Positions 30,701 through 40,610 of a DNA stretch of 64,000 nt are shown one piece after another. The notes beneath the pieces were generated by a model. It was not told the DNA's origin. It made no database searches and saw nothing but the letters and a program-made list of their open reading frames with translations. Within the stretch, counting starts at the first letter, position 1. Every line of letters begins with the position of its first letter. The translations under genes were made by a program, and so were the position numbers. The stretch comes from Eleginops maclovinus (Eukaryota; Chordata; Actinopteri; Perciformes; Eleginopidae): the NCBI RefSeq assembly GCF_036324505.1, contig NC_086358.1, positions 4,057,868 through 4,121,867 on the forward strand, in the 5' to 3' direction.

Positions 30701-33700
30701 GAGTGGTTCACCTTAGCGTCTTGTGGCCGAATTGAGTATTACAACAACAAACACTAAGAAATAAATACACATTTCACTTTGATGGTTTGTTTCACAGAAA
30801 ATATATATATAATATTAAGTGATATTTTAGGTCATAGACAATTAAGTTCAGACTGAGAAAATGGAGGCCCAGATGTGTTTTGACTCTCAGGGCTTCTGTA
30901 GATTTTCTAAAGAAGGAAGAACTCTATTTGATGTTTTATTAGATGGTTATAATTACACTAAACAGTTTGATATAAGGAAATATTACCCCTCTGTCTGGAA
31001 AAGTGGCTCAATAATTCTGCCTGTGTGGTGACAGGAGCACTGAAGTCTTACCTGAGGGAACTCCCTGAACCTCTGATGACGTTCCAGCTTTATGACGAAT
31101 GGATACAAGCATCCAGGTAACACTAACACAGAAACACTGGGATCAAATGTACCATTGTTTTGTATTTCTGTACAGCAACATGGATGCAATATATGGATCT
31201 AGCTTTCTGGAGACTGGACTTCTAACATGTTCCTCTCTCTGCAGTGTGTCAGACCCGGACAAGAGGCTCCAGGCTCTCTGGGTTGTGTGTGATAGTCTCC
31301 CAAAGAACAACAAAGCCAATCTGAAGTGAGTCCTTTTTAAAAGCACTGCCTTTACGATCGTTGTCTCTTAAGGGTTCATTCGTGCTTTTCCATGACCTGG
31401 TTTTAGTGCATTTTCAAGTTTTGCATGAAAAAGCTGAAGGGACTTTCAATAAAACCTTGAAATATCCAAAAGTTGAAGTCTTGGTTGAGGAGCTAGAGTT
31501 GTTAAAGCAACATAAGTTCAATAGAAGCAGATATAACAGGGATGTACATGAAGTATGTGACTCAAACTGAAGAGAGGTTAAGACCGCCTCTTTTCCTCCA
31601 CATTGATCTGAAGTTCCTCCTCTTAAAACATAACACAACCAGGAAATCTCATATTTCCAACACGCTTTCCAAAGGTTTGTCTGAACCTCTTTTAATTACA
31701 TCTTGTTCTGAATTCTTCTTCTGGTTTTACAATTGGAGAAATGGCTCAGATTAATACTGAACCAACTCCTAATAATCTCATATCAGTGGCGTGTTAAAGT
31801 AAGCATTCATTCCCTGAATTGTCCTTTGCTGATTTTCTTGCAATTTTATGTTAATTTTGAATAGATTTCGAACCTGGCTCAATTATAAACCTGTGTTGAT
31901 TACCCTCCCATGTTTTCCTTCAGATATCTGGTGAAGTTTCTAGCCAAACTGGCCCAGGACAGCGATGTGAACAAAATGTCTCCGAGCAACATCGCCATCG
32001 TCCTGGGACCCAATCTGATGTGGGCCAAGACTGAGGGGTGAGAAGGAGGGGGGAACACTTCAATTACTGAGTAAAACAATGAGGATGAATTGCTCTAAGA
32101 GGCATAATTTAAGTCTGGTGGTGGAGAGGATAGTCTGTTATTTCAGAGTGTCTCTATGCTCTTCTGCAGGAGTCTGGCTGAGATGGCTGCAGCTACCTCT
32201 GTGCACGTGGTGGCCATCATCGAGCCCATCATCCAGCATGCTGACTGGTTCTTCCCTGAGGGTGGGTCCTGTTTTATCTCTGTGTGCAATCACAGCTTAT
32301 TTTACACCAAGGAGTCACAACGAAAACGATTTATATTGACTGACTATCAAACTCCAGTAGGCCACGATTCTCTGTGACAAACATGCAAAGGGGGTTTGAT
32401 ACCTACACCTTAATTAAAGCTGATCCTGACCTCACTTCCTGTCCCGTTTTCATTGAGTTTGAACTTGCTGTCTCCTCTGTTTTCCTGCAGATGTTGAGTT
32501 CAATGTGTCCGGCATGTTTGCAATGCCTACCCCTGCATCCAACCACAACAACCACCTGGATTACGACTGCAGCACCATCGAGAGGAAGAGGCCGGGCAGC
32601 ATGGTGGGGCCAGAGAACGACACGACGCGCAAAGACAAGTAACTCATCTGGAGTTTTCTTACCTCCTTTGGATACCTTGAAACCTTCCCTGTTCTAAAGC
32701 CCACAACATTCATGTATTCCTCCGATTAATTGCTTTAGAAATGTTGCCATTAATCCAGGGGCTTCTTCTGGGGTCGATTTGATCTTTTAATCCTTAACAC
32801 TGTTTTTAATATCTCTGGGGTGTTGGTGATTCGCTCAGCTTTTTGATCAAAGCTTTGGTGTTTGTTTTTTTTTTCTCCTTCACTGTCTCCCCCCATCCCC
32901 CCCCCTCCCCTCGTGTAGCACACCTAACAAGCACTCGGACCACACCCTGCGTAGAGGCAGTAACACCTTAGGTAGAAAGCAGCACACCTCACCTGCCTTC
33001 CAGCCCCCTTTACCCCCTGTGGAGGCTCCGGGGCACGGGGCTGCTCAGACCCCCACGCCCTCAGTCGAGCCCCAGCCCCCGGCTCCATCAGGGGGTCCGG
33101 GGCCTGACGCTGCCCAGCAGAGCCTGGCTCAGAGCCTGGCTGCTCTCACCGCCGCTCAGCAGCTCCTAGCGCAGCACACAGAGGAGCTCAGGTAAGGGCT
33201 GCCTCCGAAACACCGCTGGAGAACGAGCGCATGCTGTCATCACTTCAGTCAGGAGTGGAAGAAGAGCTTACTTAAAGGGGCCTTGTTGTGCTTTTTGGGG
33301 TCTTCCCTTTCCTGTAGTGTGTTATATAGGTTTTAGTGCATGTAAATGGTCTGCAAAGGCTAAAATTCCCTCCCAACTGGACTCCTTTGTTTGATTCTGT
33401 ATCATAATGACATCACTTCGTAACACTTGTATTGGCTAGCGCTCCAACACATTGTAAGCTAAGGGGCGGGACATCTCTAAGTGGTTGACCAATCACAACA
33501 GAGCTTGTACAATTTCATATTTCTAGCTTATACTTAAGTAACAGACCTGAGTGCTTCTTCCACCTCTGATTGTTAATGCATGTCTCACTGGTACAGACCT
33601 GTCCTCCTCTCTCGGTCACTTTGGTTCAGCTTGTTGTTTCTCGGGCAGAAGTCTTCACACTCCTCCAGCAGCTTCAGATATGCAGACGTGTCTGAGTCCA

Positions 33701-36700
33701 TCCCACAGACACAACAATGGCCGCTGTCATTCTGCTAACACTCACTCCCAGGGCCCCTCCCCACTTCCCATCCTTCTGCTTTCCCCCCCATAATCACTGG
33801 AATCAGCAGGAATCTCACACGGACCGGCCCAAACTGCTTTGAGAAGTTATGCAACCGCTGAAGGGTGTCTTTGATTTAGCTGCTGAAAAGAAAAGCTTGA
33901 TATCCAGACACTTAGTGCCATTCAGCTCAGCATTCTCCTCCAGAGTCCGATAGAGGTAGACTTAGATGAGACACTCAGATTAGAGCTGGATGTTTGTCAT
34001 AGCAGGACTTAAAATGCTGCTGTGTATCTCAACAGAGTGATGCAGTCACTACTTATATTTGTAGGCAAAGCTAGAAGTTAGCATCACAAAGGCTACCTCG
34101 AAAAGAAATGGGATATTCCATTTGTATTTTGCAGAAAATAAGATCTGTGGCGAACACAGGTTTATGATGCGTGCAGGTTTTGTTCAGCAGGATAATCTCC
34201 ACATATTAACCACAGATAGATGCAACCTGCAAAAGGAAAACATGCGGCGATAGTGTAATACATCTTGTCTTTTCATCAGCATCGCTAAGCTAAAGGCGGC
34301 TAATGTTTGTCGTGATGACCACTTGTTAGCATCCGCCGTTTTTAACACGCATACATTTTTGGGATTTAAAAAAACTTGGTTATTTACTGACGTATTTTAA
34401 GCTATATTCCTCTCAGCTTGTGTTAACCACAGTTGTTTTTGTAGGCATGGAAACACGTTCAAAGAACCGTTGACTTGAGACGAGGGAAACAAAAGTGCCA
34501 AAAAGCTAACTCTTTCCCGCTAACTCTGGGTGCTGTAGAATAACCCGTACCCAGAACGTCAGAGCGTTTTCAAGGTTGAAATACTTTCAATTATGTTTCT
34601 TCTTTCTCCAAAGCAATCCAAAATTGCGTGATCATACACCGGCCCCGACCCCTCAGCTCCAGAGGAATGGATCTGGAGGGGGCCACACTGTAGGGCAGCT
34701 GGGCACAGGGACCCCCGGGGCTGGACCCATGGGGCCCAGTCCTCATCTGATGCGCAGAGGTAAGAGTATGTATGATTATCTGCTTCAAATTGGTATTCAA
34801 ACATCCAGGTTATGAGAAGCTTAAAGCAACTACAACTCAAGACTTTTAAAACGTGTTTTAATTTTTAAGTTTTATCTTTTTTATGACGACCTTTTTTTAT
34901 TTATCAGATGAATTATATTTTCACAAATATTGCCATAAATTTGCCCTTTTGCTAAAAAAAAGTTCTATAAATTGTGGTTCGCTGTAGTCCATAGGAACTT
35001 TACCCTGACGTTTTGATTATTTATGCAGCCCTACTATTGATATAACCCTTGGTAAGCTAAGCTAACTAGCTAGCGGTTTGTAGCTTCCTGTTTCCTGTAG
35101 CATAGAGGCTGCTGTTTGACATGATGCGAGTGATTCCTTCCACCAATATTCACAAGCTTCCCCGTCATCTCTCAGGTACCAAGAAGCAGGCTCCGGCCCC
35201 CCCCAAGCCGCTGAACCCTCCGCCCGGCCAGCCCTGTTACGCAGCGAACCACGCCCCTCCCTCATCCAACTGCCTCAGCCCCTCCCCCAGACCCGTGTCC
35301 GGCCACTCGCCGACCTCCCCCAACTCCCCCTCCTCGCAGCCCTGTGCCACGCCCCGACGCCACTCCAGCAACCAGCCTCCCATCCAGGCGCCCAGCCACC
35401 CGCCCCCCGAGCCCCCGTCACCGGCCAGTCCTCAAACGCATCGCGGCGGGGCGGACCCTCAGAGCACGGAGCCCTCGCCTCCAGGCACCCCTACTCCTCC
35501 GGACACCCCTCCGCCCTCCACTACAACCACCACTGCCCAGGAAGTAGCTCCTCCGTCCCTGTCTCCCTACCAGTCGGGCTCCCTCCCCCGGCCGAGACCC
35601 GTCCCCAAACCCCGGAACAGGCCCAGCATCCCCCCCCCTCCACAGCCCTCGACCCTGACCGGGGACACCAACGGGATCTGTGCCACCGCCTACAAGATGA
35701 TGGGTGAGTGTGTCTAAACGTTTAGAAAGATGGAGCGGTGCAGTGATGAAGTATTTTTGTAGCCCGACCCGGAAGTTAGCATCACTCTGGTTCCCTCGAC
35801 AAAAATCCAATGGGATATTTCCATTGGATTTGATGCTATATGTCACTTATGACACCACTTTTTCTAATAATTGAAGCCTAAATGCAATCGCCTCAAGTGA
35901 AAAGCCAACGTTAATCACCGGTCACATGACTTCACGTCACCACCGCTAAGCTAAAGGCAGCTAATGTTCAGCGTGATAGCTTTAGAGTTCTCATTTTGCC
36001 AATAGTTAGCAGCCATTGTTATTAAGACTTGAGAATTGAGTTAAAAATGTTAAAAAAAACAACCTTGAGGCGAGAGAACCTGAAGTGGTAAAATGCTGAG
36101 TAATTTCCAGGTTTTAGGACTCATTCCTGCACCACTCTTCCCTCTGCTGAGTCATTCTAATGTGCTCTCTTTCCCTCATGCTAATCTAACAGTGTTGCAT
36201 TGTAATACCTCTGCAGGTTAAGGAGGCAGATGTTAGAGGTTTGTGGTTAATTGAACTTCTCACCAGTAGCACCATCACTTTTTGTTTGCCCCTGAAGTCA
36301 CACCCATCCATCATCGTGTGCAGCCGCTGCCTCCTGCAGATATCAGGAACCTAAGTGTAGCCCCGATGCACGACTGTCACGATGTCTGTCACTGTGACGG
36401 ACGAATATGTAGGAAGGGACATACTGGAATTAAAAACAAACCAAAAAAATGTCACAAAGACCCAAAAACAAGAGGAAATATGTCAACCGTTAAAAAAGAA
36501 ATCTAGAAAATGATCTTAATTGGATGCATTTAGGTTAAAGATGGTGGCTTTCTGGTGGTCCATCTAAGTCACATGCTTACATTTATTAGCTGCTTTCACT
36601 TTGTTGCATTTAGTTTTTACAGAAGCACAAACTTCTCTGCAACATTTACACTTTTTCATTTTACATTTCTGCCATTTTTTGTGTTGCCTTACACATGGAT

Positions 36701-38485
36701 AGAAATGCACTTAATGTTAGGTTTAGTTGCTTTCATTCATTTACAAACACTGGCACTGGCTCTTTTCCCCCACGGTTGGTTGATCTAATTCAGAAGTTGA
36801 TAAGAAATGCCAGAAATTAGATCCTCAATTGATAATAAAATGCCACAATAGGCACAATGACATGTCTTCCATCAGGGCTATCCTTCATCATCAGTCTCTC
36901 ATCGTCATTCACACTCACTAAATGTTCATCAGTCACACTGTAGGGGGAGGGGGAGGGGGGGTATGAAACTACATGTGTACAAGTTTCACATGCACAACTG
37001 AATATTACAAACCCTGAAGTGTCAGCAGGTGTCTTCAGATTGTGTTGTCTTCTTTATGCTTTCTTGGTGTTTGTCATGGAGCATGTGTATCTCTTGCATG
37101 CCTGTTCTTGTCTTACTGAAGATAATGCACTGTTTTTCGAAACGGCACATCATGTCCAAACAATGCTCTAAAACGACTGTGAAGGCTGCGTAGGGGTAGA
37201 GAACAGCATATTCTGTCCAACTAAGGCATGATACCCACATTTTAAAGAATGAAATATTTTCAAAACATGGGAAAAACGACATGCTAACCTATTTCGGGTT
37301 TTTCTACGTATACTCAGCTTTTATCTAACATAACACATTTAACATTTTAGCTCTTTCTCAAACTAAGTATTAAAATGTCCCCTGTGGACTTTAAGCATAC
37401 CTCTTCCTGCACTTCTAATCACAAAGCTGATGATTGAAAACCTTTTATCTTCAAATCTCCTCTCGCTTCACATGTAAAATCCACTCTGCGTTTCTCAGTC
37501 TGCTCCCACAGCGCCCCCTGCTGGTCACTACCACACTGCCTGCTGTTCCCTGCTGCTTTCCTTAAGCTTTGGAAAATATTACACAGCTGCAGCGAGTGGC
37601 ATAAACAGCTTTAAGTGCTGCAGAGAAGGAGCTCCACATGTTAGTGATTACGGCCATTGTTCCTGTGGTGGTTTGAGAGGAGCCTTCATCTCCTCAGGAT
37701 GTTTACGTTCGGTGTGAATGCCTGCATGCATCACAAACATAGGAACCATTATTTAATGACATAAACAGTTACTAAAACAAGCTGTTCTGGTTGATTCTAT
37801 AATATATATTTGTTATTGATATGAAAGTAAAGCCTCTGTTCTTTTGAAACATAAAGACTTGATTAGTGCAGCACATGTTGGGCTTTTTGATATTTTTGGC
37901 TATTTTATACACGAATAACATAACATTAGGTTCAAAATGGGGTGTTGTTATTATTAATATTATTTCTTCTTTGATTGGAAGTCCAAATACTTAATAATAT
38001 ACAGTATAAAATTATGTATTTAACACATTTTCTTACAATTTTCCACCAAATTGTGCGATTTTCTTACTTTTGCATTTTGGGGTATATTCATACAATTTTC
38101 CTGATTTTCTGCACAAAACATGCATTAAAATCACTGTTGCTAAAAGAAAAAAGCAGCATTTAATTTATTGAAATATAAATTTCTGTGTTTTTCTTCATAT
38201 AAATTCAAAGCTGCATTATTTAGAATTAAAATTTAAGAAAAAGGGAAAAAAAGTAATAATCGAGTGCATTTGGATAATAGTTCAATAAGTGCAAGTGTCA
38301 TTGCTTTGAATTGTTTGACTTACTGTGACTTATCCCCCCCCCCCCCCTCAGACCCTGCGATGTCTTTCCGGGGGTTGAGTCGAGCGTTGGTCCCTGAGCT
38401 CGCTGTAGAGCAGCAGCCGGCGGCTTCCACCTGCCCGCCTCCAACCAGAGACTGTGAGCTGGACACTGAGAGCACCGTCCTGTAA
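6579..38485 (+). CDS. arhgap17: Rho GTPase-activating protein 17 (RICH1/nadrin), complete, 20 coding exons
   Basis: This protein binds curved membrane through its BAR domain and stimulates GTP hydrolysis by Cdc42 and Rac1, notably at tight junctions and in vesicle traffic. Exons: 6579-6631, 15819-15858, 22548-22652, 23254-23330, 24605-24716, 25507-25583, 25680-25797, 26879-26947, 27139-27220, 29085-29212, 30340-30451, 31035-31116, 31245-31325, 31924-32037, 32170-32261, 32491-32638, 32919-33191, 34614-34759, 35176-35703, 38352-38485. All phases join, giving 856 aa (human about 881). The N-terminus MKKQFNRMKQLANQTVGR and the GAP core follow human ARHGAP17 closely. The tail motifs AFQPPLPP, PAPPKPLNPPPGQP and PRPRPVPKPRNRPS point to ARHGAP17 rather than its paralogue ARHGAP44. 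Fish may carry a and b copies; which one this is cannot be told here. Confidence 0.95.
6630..6637 (+). other. arhgap17: Non-canonical GC donor of arhgap17 intron 1
   Basis: Exon 1 ends ...GGC AG and the intron begins GCAAGT. The AG|GCAAGT string is the strong consensus of GC-AG introns. Joining AG to exon 2 at 15819 (A GCG GAG AAA) gives the conserved GRAEKTEVL. No GT in the vicinity gives the correct phase. Confidence 0.85.
6813..7283. mobile_element. Inverted-repeat MITE (CAGGGGTGG...CACCACTG)
   Basis: The element begins CAGGGGTGGGAGAAGTA and ends TGTACTTTTCACCACTG, which are imperfect inverted repeats. The interior is full of 'AAAGTAC'-type words typical of fish hAT-derived MITEs. It lies in intron 1 of arhgap17. 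It has no simple 8-bp target duplication but is bracketed by a 50-60-bp imperfect direct repeat (6761-6810 and 7285-7344). Confidence 0.75.
7345..9160. other. arhgap17 intron 1, part a
   Basis: AT-rich intron. A diverged partial sequence at 7696-7810 (GTAGTGGTGGAATAAGT followed by AAGTA words) resembles one end of the 6813-7283 element. A (GT)n tract lies at 8941-8970. Nothing else was recognised. Confidence 0.5.
9170..9515 (-). mobile_element. Family-A dispersed repeat copy
   Basis: The reverse complement carries the family landmarks in order: GTGCATGTAAATGGTCTGC, GGCTAAAATC, CTCCAGAGGGAG, TTGGCTAGCGCTCCAA, CTAAGGGGGCGGGACATC and ACCAATCAGAGCAGAC. The same sequence recurs at 18760-19495 (interrupted), 29330-29560, 33270-33515, 43205-43570, 45690-45830 and 63820-64000. 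Confidence 0.75.
9895..9942 (+). repeat. (TG)n microsatellite
   Basis: About 24 uninterrupted TG dinucleotides in arhgap17 intron 1. Open frames through it are repeat artefacts. Confidence 0.95.
9943..14770. other. arhgap17 intron 1, part b
   Basis: Intronic sequence with a G12 run near 10696 and diverged GCTTAGCATTAGACTGGAAAC-type words (11330-11360, also 13255-13275) that recur elsewhere in the window and look like old dispersed repeat. No conserved exon or RNA gene was recognised. Confidence 0.45.
14778..14826. repeat. Tandem palindrome, two ~22-bp units
   Basis: The self-complementary core CCATATTGCAATATGG occurs twice in tandem, each preceded by the palindrome GGACTAGTCC. The block can form hairpins or a cruciform. 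It may be the tip of a decayed inverted-repeat element. Confidence 0.75.
16540..17445. repeat. 33-bp minisatellite with 197-bp higher-order period
   Basis: About 27 tandem copies of a 33-bp unit built on GCTAGTAGCACCTGGGTGAC plus TATAGCTAACAAT. Units differ at a few fixed positions (CAC or CAG, AACAAT or AACCAT). A diagnostic 32-bp variant starting CCAATTTACCCAGG occurs at 16963, 17160 and 17357, exactly 197 bp apart (five 33-bp units plus the 32-bp one). Because 33 is a multiple of three and the unit lacks stops in several frames, long spurious ORFs run through it on both strands. It lies in arhgap17 intron 2. Confidence 0.95.
17446..18740. other. arhgap17 intron 2, nothing recognised
   Basis: Unique-looking intronic sequence between the minisatellite and the nested repeat. 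No exon, RNA gene or repeat family was recognised. Confidence 0.45.
18750..19495 (+). mobile_element. Family-A repeat copy split by a later insertion
   Basis: The left part (18750-18887) has CTCCATTGGACTC, TGACATCAC, TTGGCTAGCGCTCGAACACA and GGCTAAGGGGCGGGAC. The right part (19390-19495) continues with GGGCGGGACATCTCTAAG, GTTGACCAATCACAACAGAG and CCAATCAGAGCAGACTGGG. In the unbroken copies at 33450-33500 and 45715-45780 these two parts are contiguous, so the 502 bp between them is a later insertion. Confidence 0.85.
18888..19389. mobile_element. 502-bp element nested in family A, 9-bp target duplication
   Basis: The insert starts CATGGATGTATAATAAGAAC and ends CTTCCTGGCGGCTT. It is flanked by GGGCGGGAC on both sides (18879-18887 and 19390-19398), a sequence present once in intact family-A copies. 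I see no clear terminal inverted repeats, poly(A) tail or tRNA-like head, so the class is uncertain. It has no coding capacity. Confidence 0.85.
19496..21355. other. arhgap17 intron 2, part b
   Basis: Intronic sequence with homopolymer tracts (G run near 20552, C run at 21141-21156). Nothing with coding or RNA-gene character was recognised. Confidence 0.45.
21357..21396 (+). repeat. (CA)n microsatellite
   Basis: About 18 CA dinucleotides in arhgap17 intron 2, close to a shorter interrupted GT tract at 21310-21330. Confidence 0.9.
21591..22223. mobile_element. Inverted-repeat element (GGGCTGCACAATAT ends)
   Basis: The left end reads AGGGCTGCACAATATAT and the right end ATATTGTGCAGCACTT. Together they form inverted repeats centred on GCTGCACAATAT. 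The interior is AT-rich without a usable ORF. The end sequence is characteristic of a common fish hAT-derived MITE group (from memory). It lies in arhgap17 intron 2. Confidence 0.75.
24709..24730 (+). other. arhgap17: Weak exon-5 donor overlapping an in-frame stop and AATAAA
   Basis: Exon 5 must end ...GCA GAG at 24716 to join GTG GAC ATT of exon 6. The intron then begins GTCCAATAAAAA. Beyond the GT it matches the donor consensus poorly. Read through, the frame is V Q stop, and the stop lies inside AATAAA (24721-24726), a poly(A) hexamer. Confidence 0.7.
26978..27008 (+). repeat. (TG)n tract near arhgap17 exon 8 donor
   Basis: About 14 TG dinucleotides beginning some 30 bp after the exon 8 donor (GTGAGT at 26948). 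Confidence 0.9.
27691..27823 (+). repeat. Two (CA)n tracts
   Basis: CA repeats at 27691-27736 and 27801-27823 in arhgap17 intron 9, separated by unique sequence. Confidence 0.9.
28266..28922. mobile_element. TTAA-flanked inverted-repeat element, 657 bp
   Basis: The left end is TTAA followed by AGGTGCCATAGAATGG. The right end is CTTTCTATGGAACCT followed by TTAA, so the ends are inverted repeats of AGGT(G/T)CCATAGAA inside a TTAA duplication. TTAA targets are typical of piggyBac-type elements. There is no transposase frame, so it is non-autonomous. The interior has a promoter-like CCAATCAGAGCAGAG word. It lies in arhgap17 intron 9. Confidence 0.8.
29085..32261 (+). other. arhgap17: RhoGAP-domain coding exons 10-15 of arhgap17
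   Basis: Exons 10-15 encode residues about 245-448. The domain opens with FGTALDEHLKRSGREIALP. The catalytic arginine finger is in GLFRIAAGASKLKKLKAALD at residue 291 by my count; the arginine mutated in studies of mammalian RICH1 is R288. Further landmarks are LKSYLRELPEPLM (exon 12), NKMSPSNIAIVLGPNLMWAK (exon 14) and HVVAIIEPIIQHADWFFPE (exon 15). No catalytic residue appears missing, so GAP activity on Cdc42 and Rac is expected. Confidence 0.92.
29330..29560 (-). mobile_element. Family-A dispersed repeat copy
   Basis: The reverse complement contains GTGCATGTAAACGG, GGCTAAAATCC, GATAGGCTAAGGGGCGGGAC and GACCAATCACAAC, matching the family described at 9170-9515. It starts about 120 bp after the exon 10 donor. 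Confidence 0.75.
33270..33515 (+). mobile_element. Family-A dispersed repeat copy
   Basis: It starts with TTAAAGGGGCC and has the complete order of landmarks: CCTTTCCTGTAGTGTGTTAT, TGCATGTAAATGGTCTGCAA, TTGGCTAGCGCTCCAACACA, GCTAAGGGGCGGGACATC and TTGACCAATCACAACAGAGC. It is useful as an unbroken reference for the split copy at 18750. It lies in arhgap17 intron 17. Confidence 0.8.
34070..34520 (+). repeat. Dispersed repeat B, copy 1
   Basis: Shares GAAGTTAGCATCAC, TGGGATATT, CCATTTG and GCTAAGCTAAAGGC(G/A)GCTAATGTT, in order, with 35765-36110. It lies in arhgap17 intron 17, between coding exons 17 and 18. Confidence 0.65.
35765..36110 (+). repeat. Dispersed repeat B, copy 2
   Basis: Begins GGAAGTTAGCATCACTC about 60 bp after the exon 19 donor and shares the ordered words listed for 34070-34520. 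The two copies flank coding exons 18 and 19 in the same orientation. Confidence 0.65.
36111..38330. other. Rest of arhgap17 intron 19
   Basis: AT-rich intron with a short G-rich run (36942-36960). No exon or known repeat was recognised. It ends in a run of Cs that forms the polypyrimidine tract of exon 20. Confidence 0.45.
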
Positions 38486-40610
38486 AGAGGAGGAGGAGAC
38501 CACACACACACACACACATATAGACACACACCCCTCATTTAATCTGCTCGTCCCTTATCCGGAACCCGAGGACTTTAATGTGACGTAACACTTCTGGAAA
38601 CCATGATGGAGGTCCTGCTCTTGCTTTAAAAATACGGCTTTAAAAAAACTACTCTTGATATTCTTCATTTTGAGATGAGGACTGCAGCTAACCTTTATCT
38701 GTGATGAATCTGCTGGTTATTTCCCAATAAATAGATTATTCTTGTGGTGCCCAACTACAGTAGTCTGAAAATAATCAAACATTTCCAAGGTTTCCTGTTT
38801 AAATGTCTCTTATTGACAGTCCTGAACCGAAAGTGAAATCCATATTAAAGAGGCTAAAAAGAACATTTTCTGCAAGTGCGATTTATATCATATATTTTGA
38901 CACGTCATAGTTAGAGCTGAAAGACATTGAGTCAATATCTATTTACTGTAACAATTTAAAAATACATCATATTTAAGCTAAAAATACCAGAAAAACTAGC
39001 TACTCGAATATCTGAACCTCAACTTTCAACTCTTTCTGGACATTTTATAGACCACATGATTCATTTAGAGACCAACCAGCCGACCAAACAACGGTTATAG
39101 TGGGGGTATCATCATATGAGACCACCACCTTCTTCTTCTCTGTTTTTGAACACTTTATTTGGAGTCACAGAACATTTAAATTATATTTTGCGTAGCTGAA
39201 TCCAATCTGTGATCCTAAAACAATAAATAAATGAAAACAACTGATGAAGAAACCCCGAAACAAAACCCCTTCTCCACTTCCAGAGCTGCCGTTACTCGCC
39301 GTTATTTACCCAGAATCCTCCGGACCTCCATCGTGGTACCAGCCGGTGTCATGGGGAGAGTTGTGTCACTGAAGCGTCCACGCTGCCCACGCCCGGCTGT
39401 CTTTACACCGCAGACAATCACACAGCCGCTGACTCGCCATGACGGATAGAAAGCGTGGCTACTGACCGCGGGGGAGGGGGGTGGGGCGGGGCACACACAC
39501 GCCAAAATATGGACTGGTTTTGGACCTTGGTGTGAGGCTTTAGTATGTTTTTTTATGTTGAAAAAAAAGGCCTTAGAACAATAAGTGAATTAAAGAAGAG
39601 GCACGTGGGGAGGGGGAATGAAATGAAACAAAATGTCAGCGGGTGACGGAGAAACCAAAAAAACTGTTGAAGTGTGACTGCGGGTTTCCAGTCGTCTCAA
39701 ACACTTGATTTGTTTATGGCATCCCCTCACTCCTGTATTTATTTACTGATGTAACACACATTCCCTGTGGCTTGACGTAATTAATGCAGTCTTTAAATGT
39801 AAATCATGCCTTAAGGGTTCCTCCCAGAACCAACACACAAAAACACATATATATATTTACTGTATCGGCTCCTAGTACCACAGTATTCTCCATGAAGCTG
39901 TCTTGGCATCGAGTTTGTTTCAGGGACGTGAGGAAGGTGACCCTCTGCAATAGAAGTCTTGTATTGTTATTTAAATGTGTTTTTTGGTTGATTTCTTTGG
40001 GGTTTTATAAGCAGAAGTATAAACCACCGGCCCAGGCTCGAACAGTCAGTATTTCTTTTGCCTTTTTTTCTGTTTATTCTCCATCGATCTGTGTGTGTTT
40101 TTAAGGAAGGCTGTGTGTGAGTGAATGATGTGAAAGGACAGATGTTTCCGGCCTGAACAGAAGGACGCACGAACAGCTGATGATGCACTTGAGCGCGGGC
40201 CGATATGTGGTTTATTAGTGAACTGGTTTCTGTCTTTCCCACTGAGCTGAGAGCACGCAGCGCTGTGAACCCTCAGTAGTGAAGTGGTGTCAGATTTCTC
40301 CAGGTCCAAAAAAAAAAAATGCTTTATGAAGAAAAACGTATTTCTGTGTAAGCTTTTTGCTTTCTGGCCTCAGACGTAACGCAGAGTGGTTCTGACCCGA
40401 TATGGTACCAATGAAGAACGTCTTGGATGCTGCAATCCCCCCCCCCCCTCCCCTCTCTCTGCTCCTGTACCTCGCTGCCTTATCCTGAAGACGAACAAAC
40501 GCCATTAAACTAGAAGATGATAATGCTGCCGTTTTAAGCGCCATTGTTTTGTATGTATGCCATCTGGTGAGCTGAAATATGGAATAAAAACATGTAATAT
40601 GAAAGCTCCC
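38486..40610 (+). other. arhgap17: arhgap17 3' UTR (approximate)
   Basis: Non-coding sequence after the stop at 38485. Candidate poly(A) hexamers AATAAA lie at 38726-38731, 39222-39227 and 40583-40588. The last is the best candidate for the distal site, since AATAAA-poor, very AT-rich intergenic DNA follows soon after. A short CA tract lies directly after the stop (38501-38520). The true cleavage site needs transcript data. Confidence 0.5.
40583..40588 (+). terminator. arhgap17: Candidate distal poly(A) signal of arhgap17
   Basis: AATAAA about 2.1 kb after the stop codon, followed within 35 bp by a GTTTGTTTTTTATGTGGTGGG stretch that could be the downstream GU/U element. Confidence 0.45.

Larger units (their letters stand above)
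32491..38485 (+). other. arhgap17: Proline-rich tail and PDZ ligand, exons 16-20 of arhgap17
   Basis: Exons 16-20 encode residues about 448-856, a low-complexity tail rich in Pro, Ser, Thr and Gln with many PxxP motifs, the expected docking sites for SH3 proteins. Exon 17 also has a Leu/Ala/Gln-rich patch (SLAQSLAALTAAQQLLAQ) that I do not recall from the human protein. Exon 20 ends DTESTVL, a class I PDZ ligand; the human form ends ESTAL. A 2.6-kb intron precedes the last exon. Confidence 0.88.

Noticed and set aside
35418..35846. 142-codon minus-strand frame rich in Gly and Arg
   Set aside because: It is the antisense shadow of arhgap17 exon 19.
6579..38485. Assignment to ARHGAP44 (RICH2) instead of ARHGAP17
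   Set aside because: The proline-rich tail motifs (AFQPPLPP, PAPPKPLNPPPGQP, PRPRPVPKPRNRPS) and linkage to lcmt1 fit ARHGAP17; both paralogues share BAR-RhoGAP and a C-terminal PDZ ligand, so this was considered.
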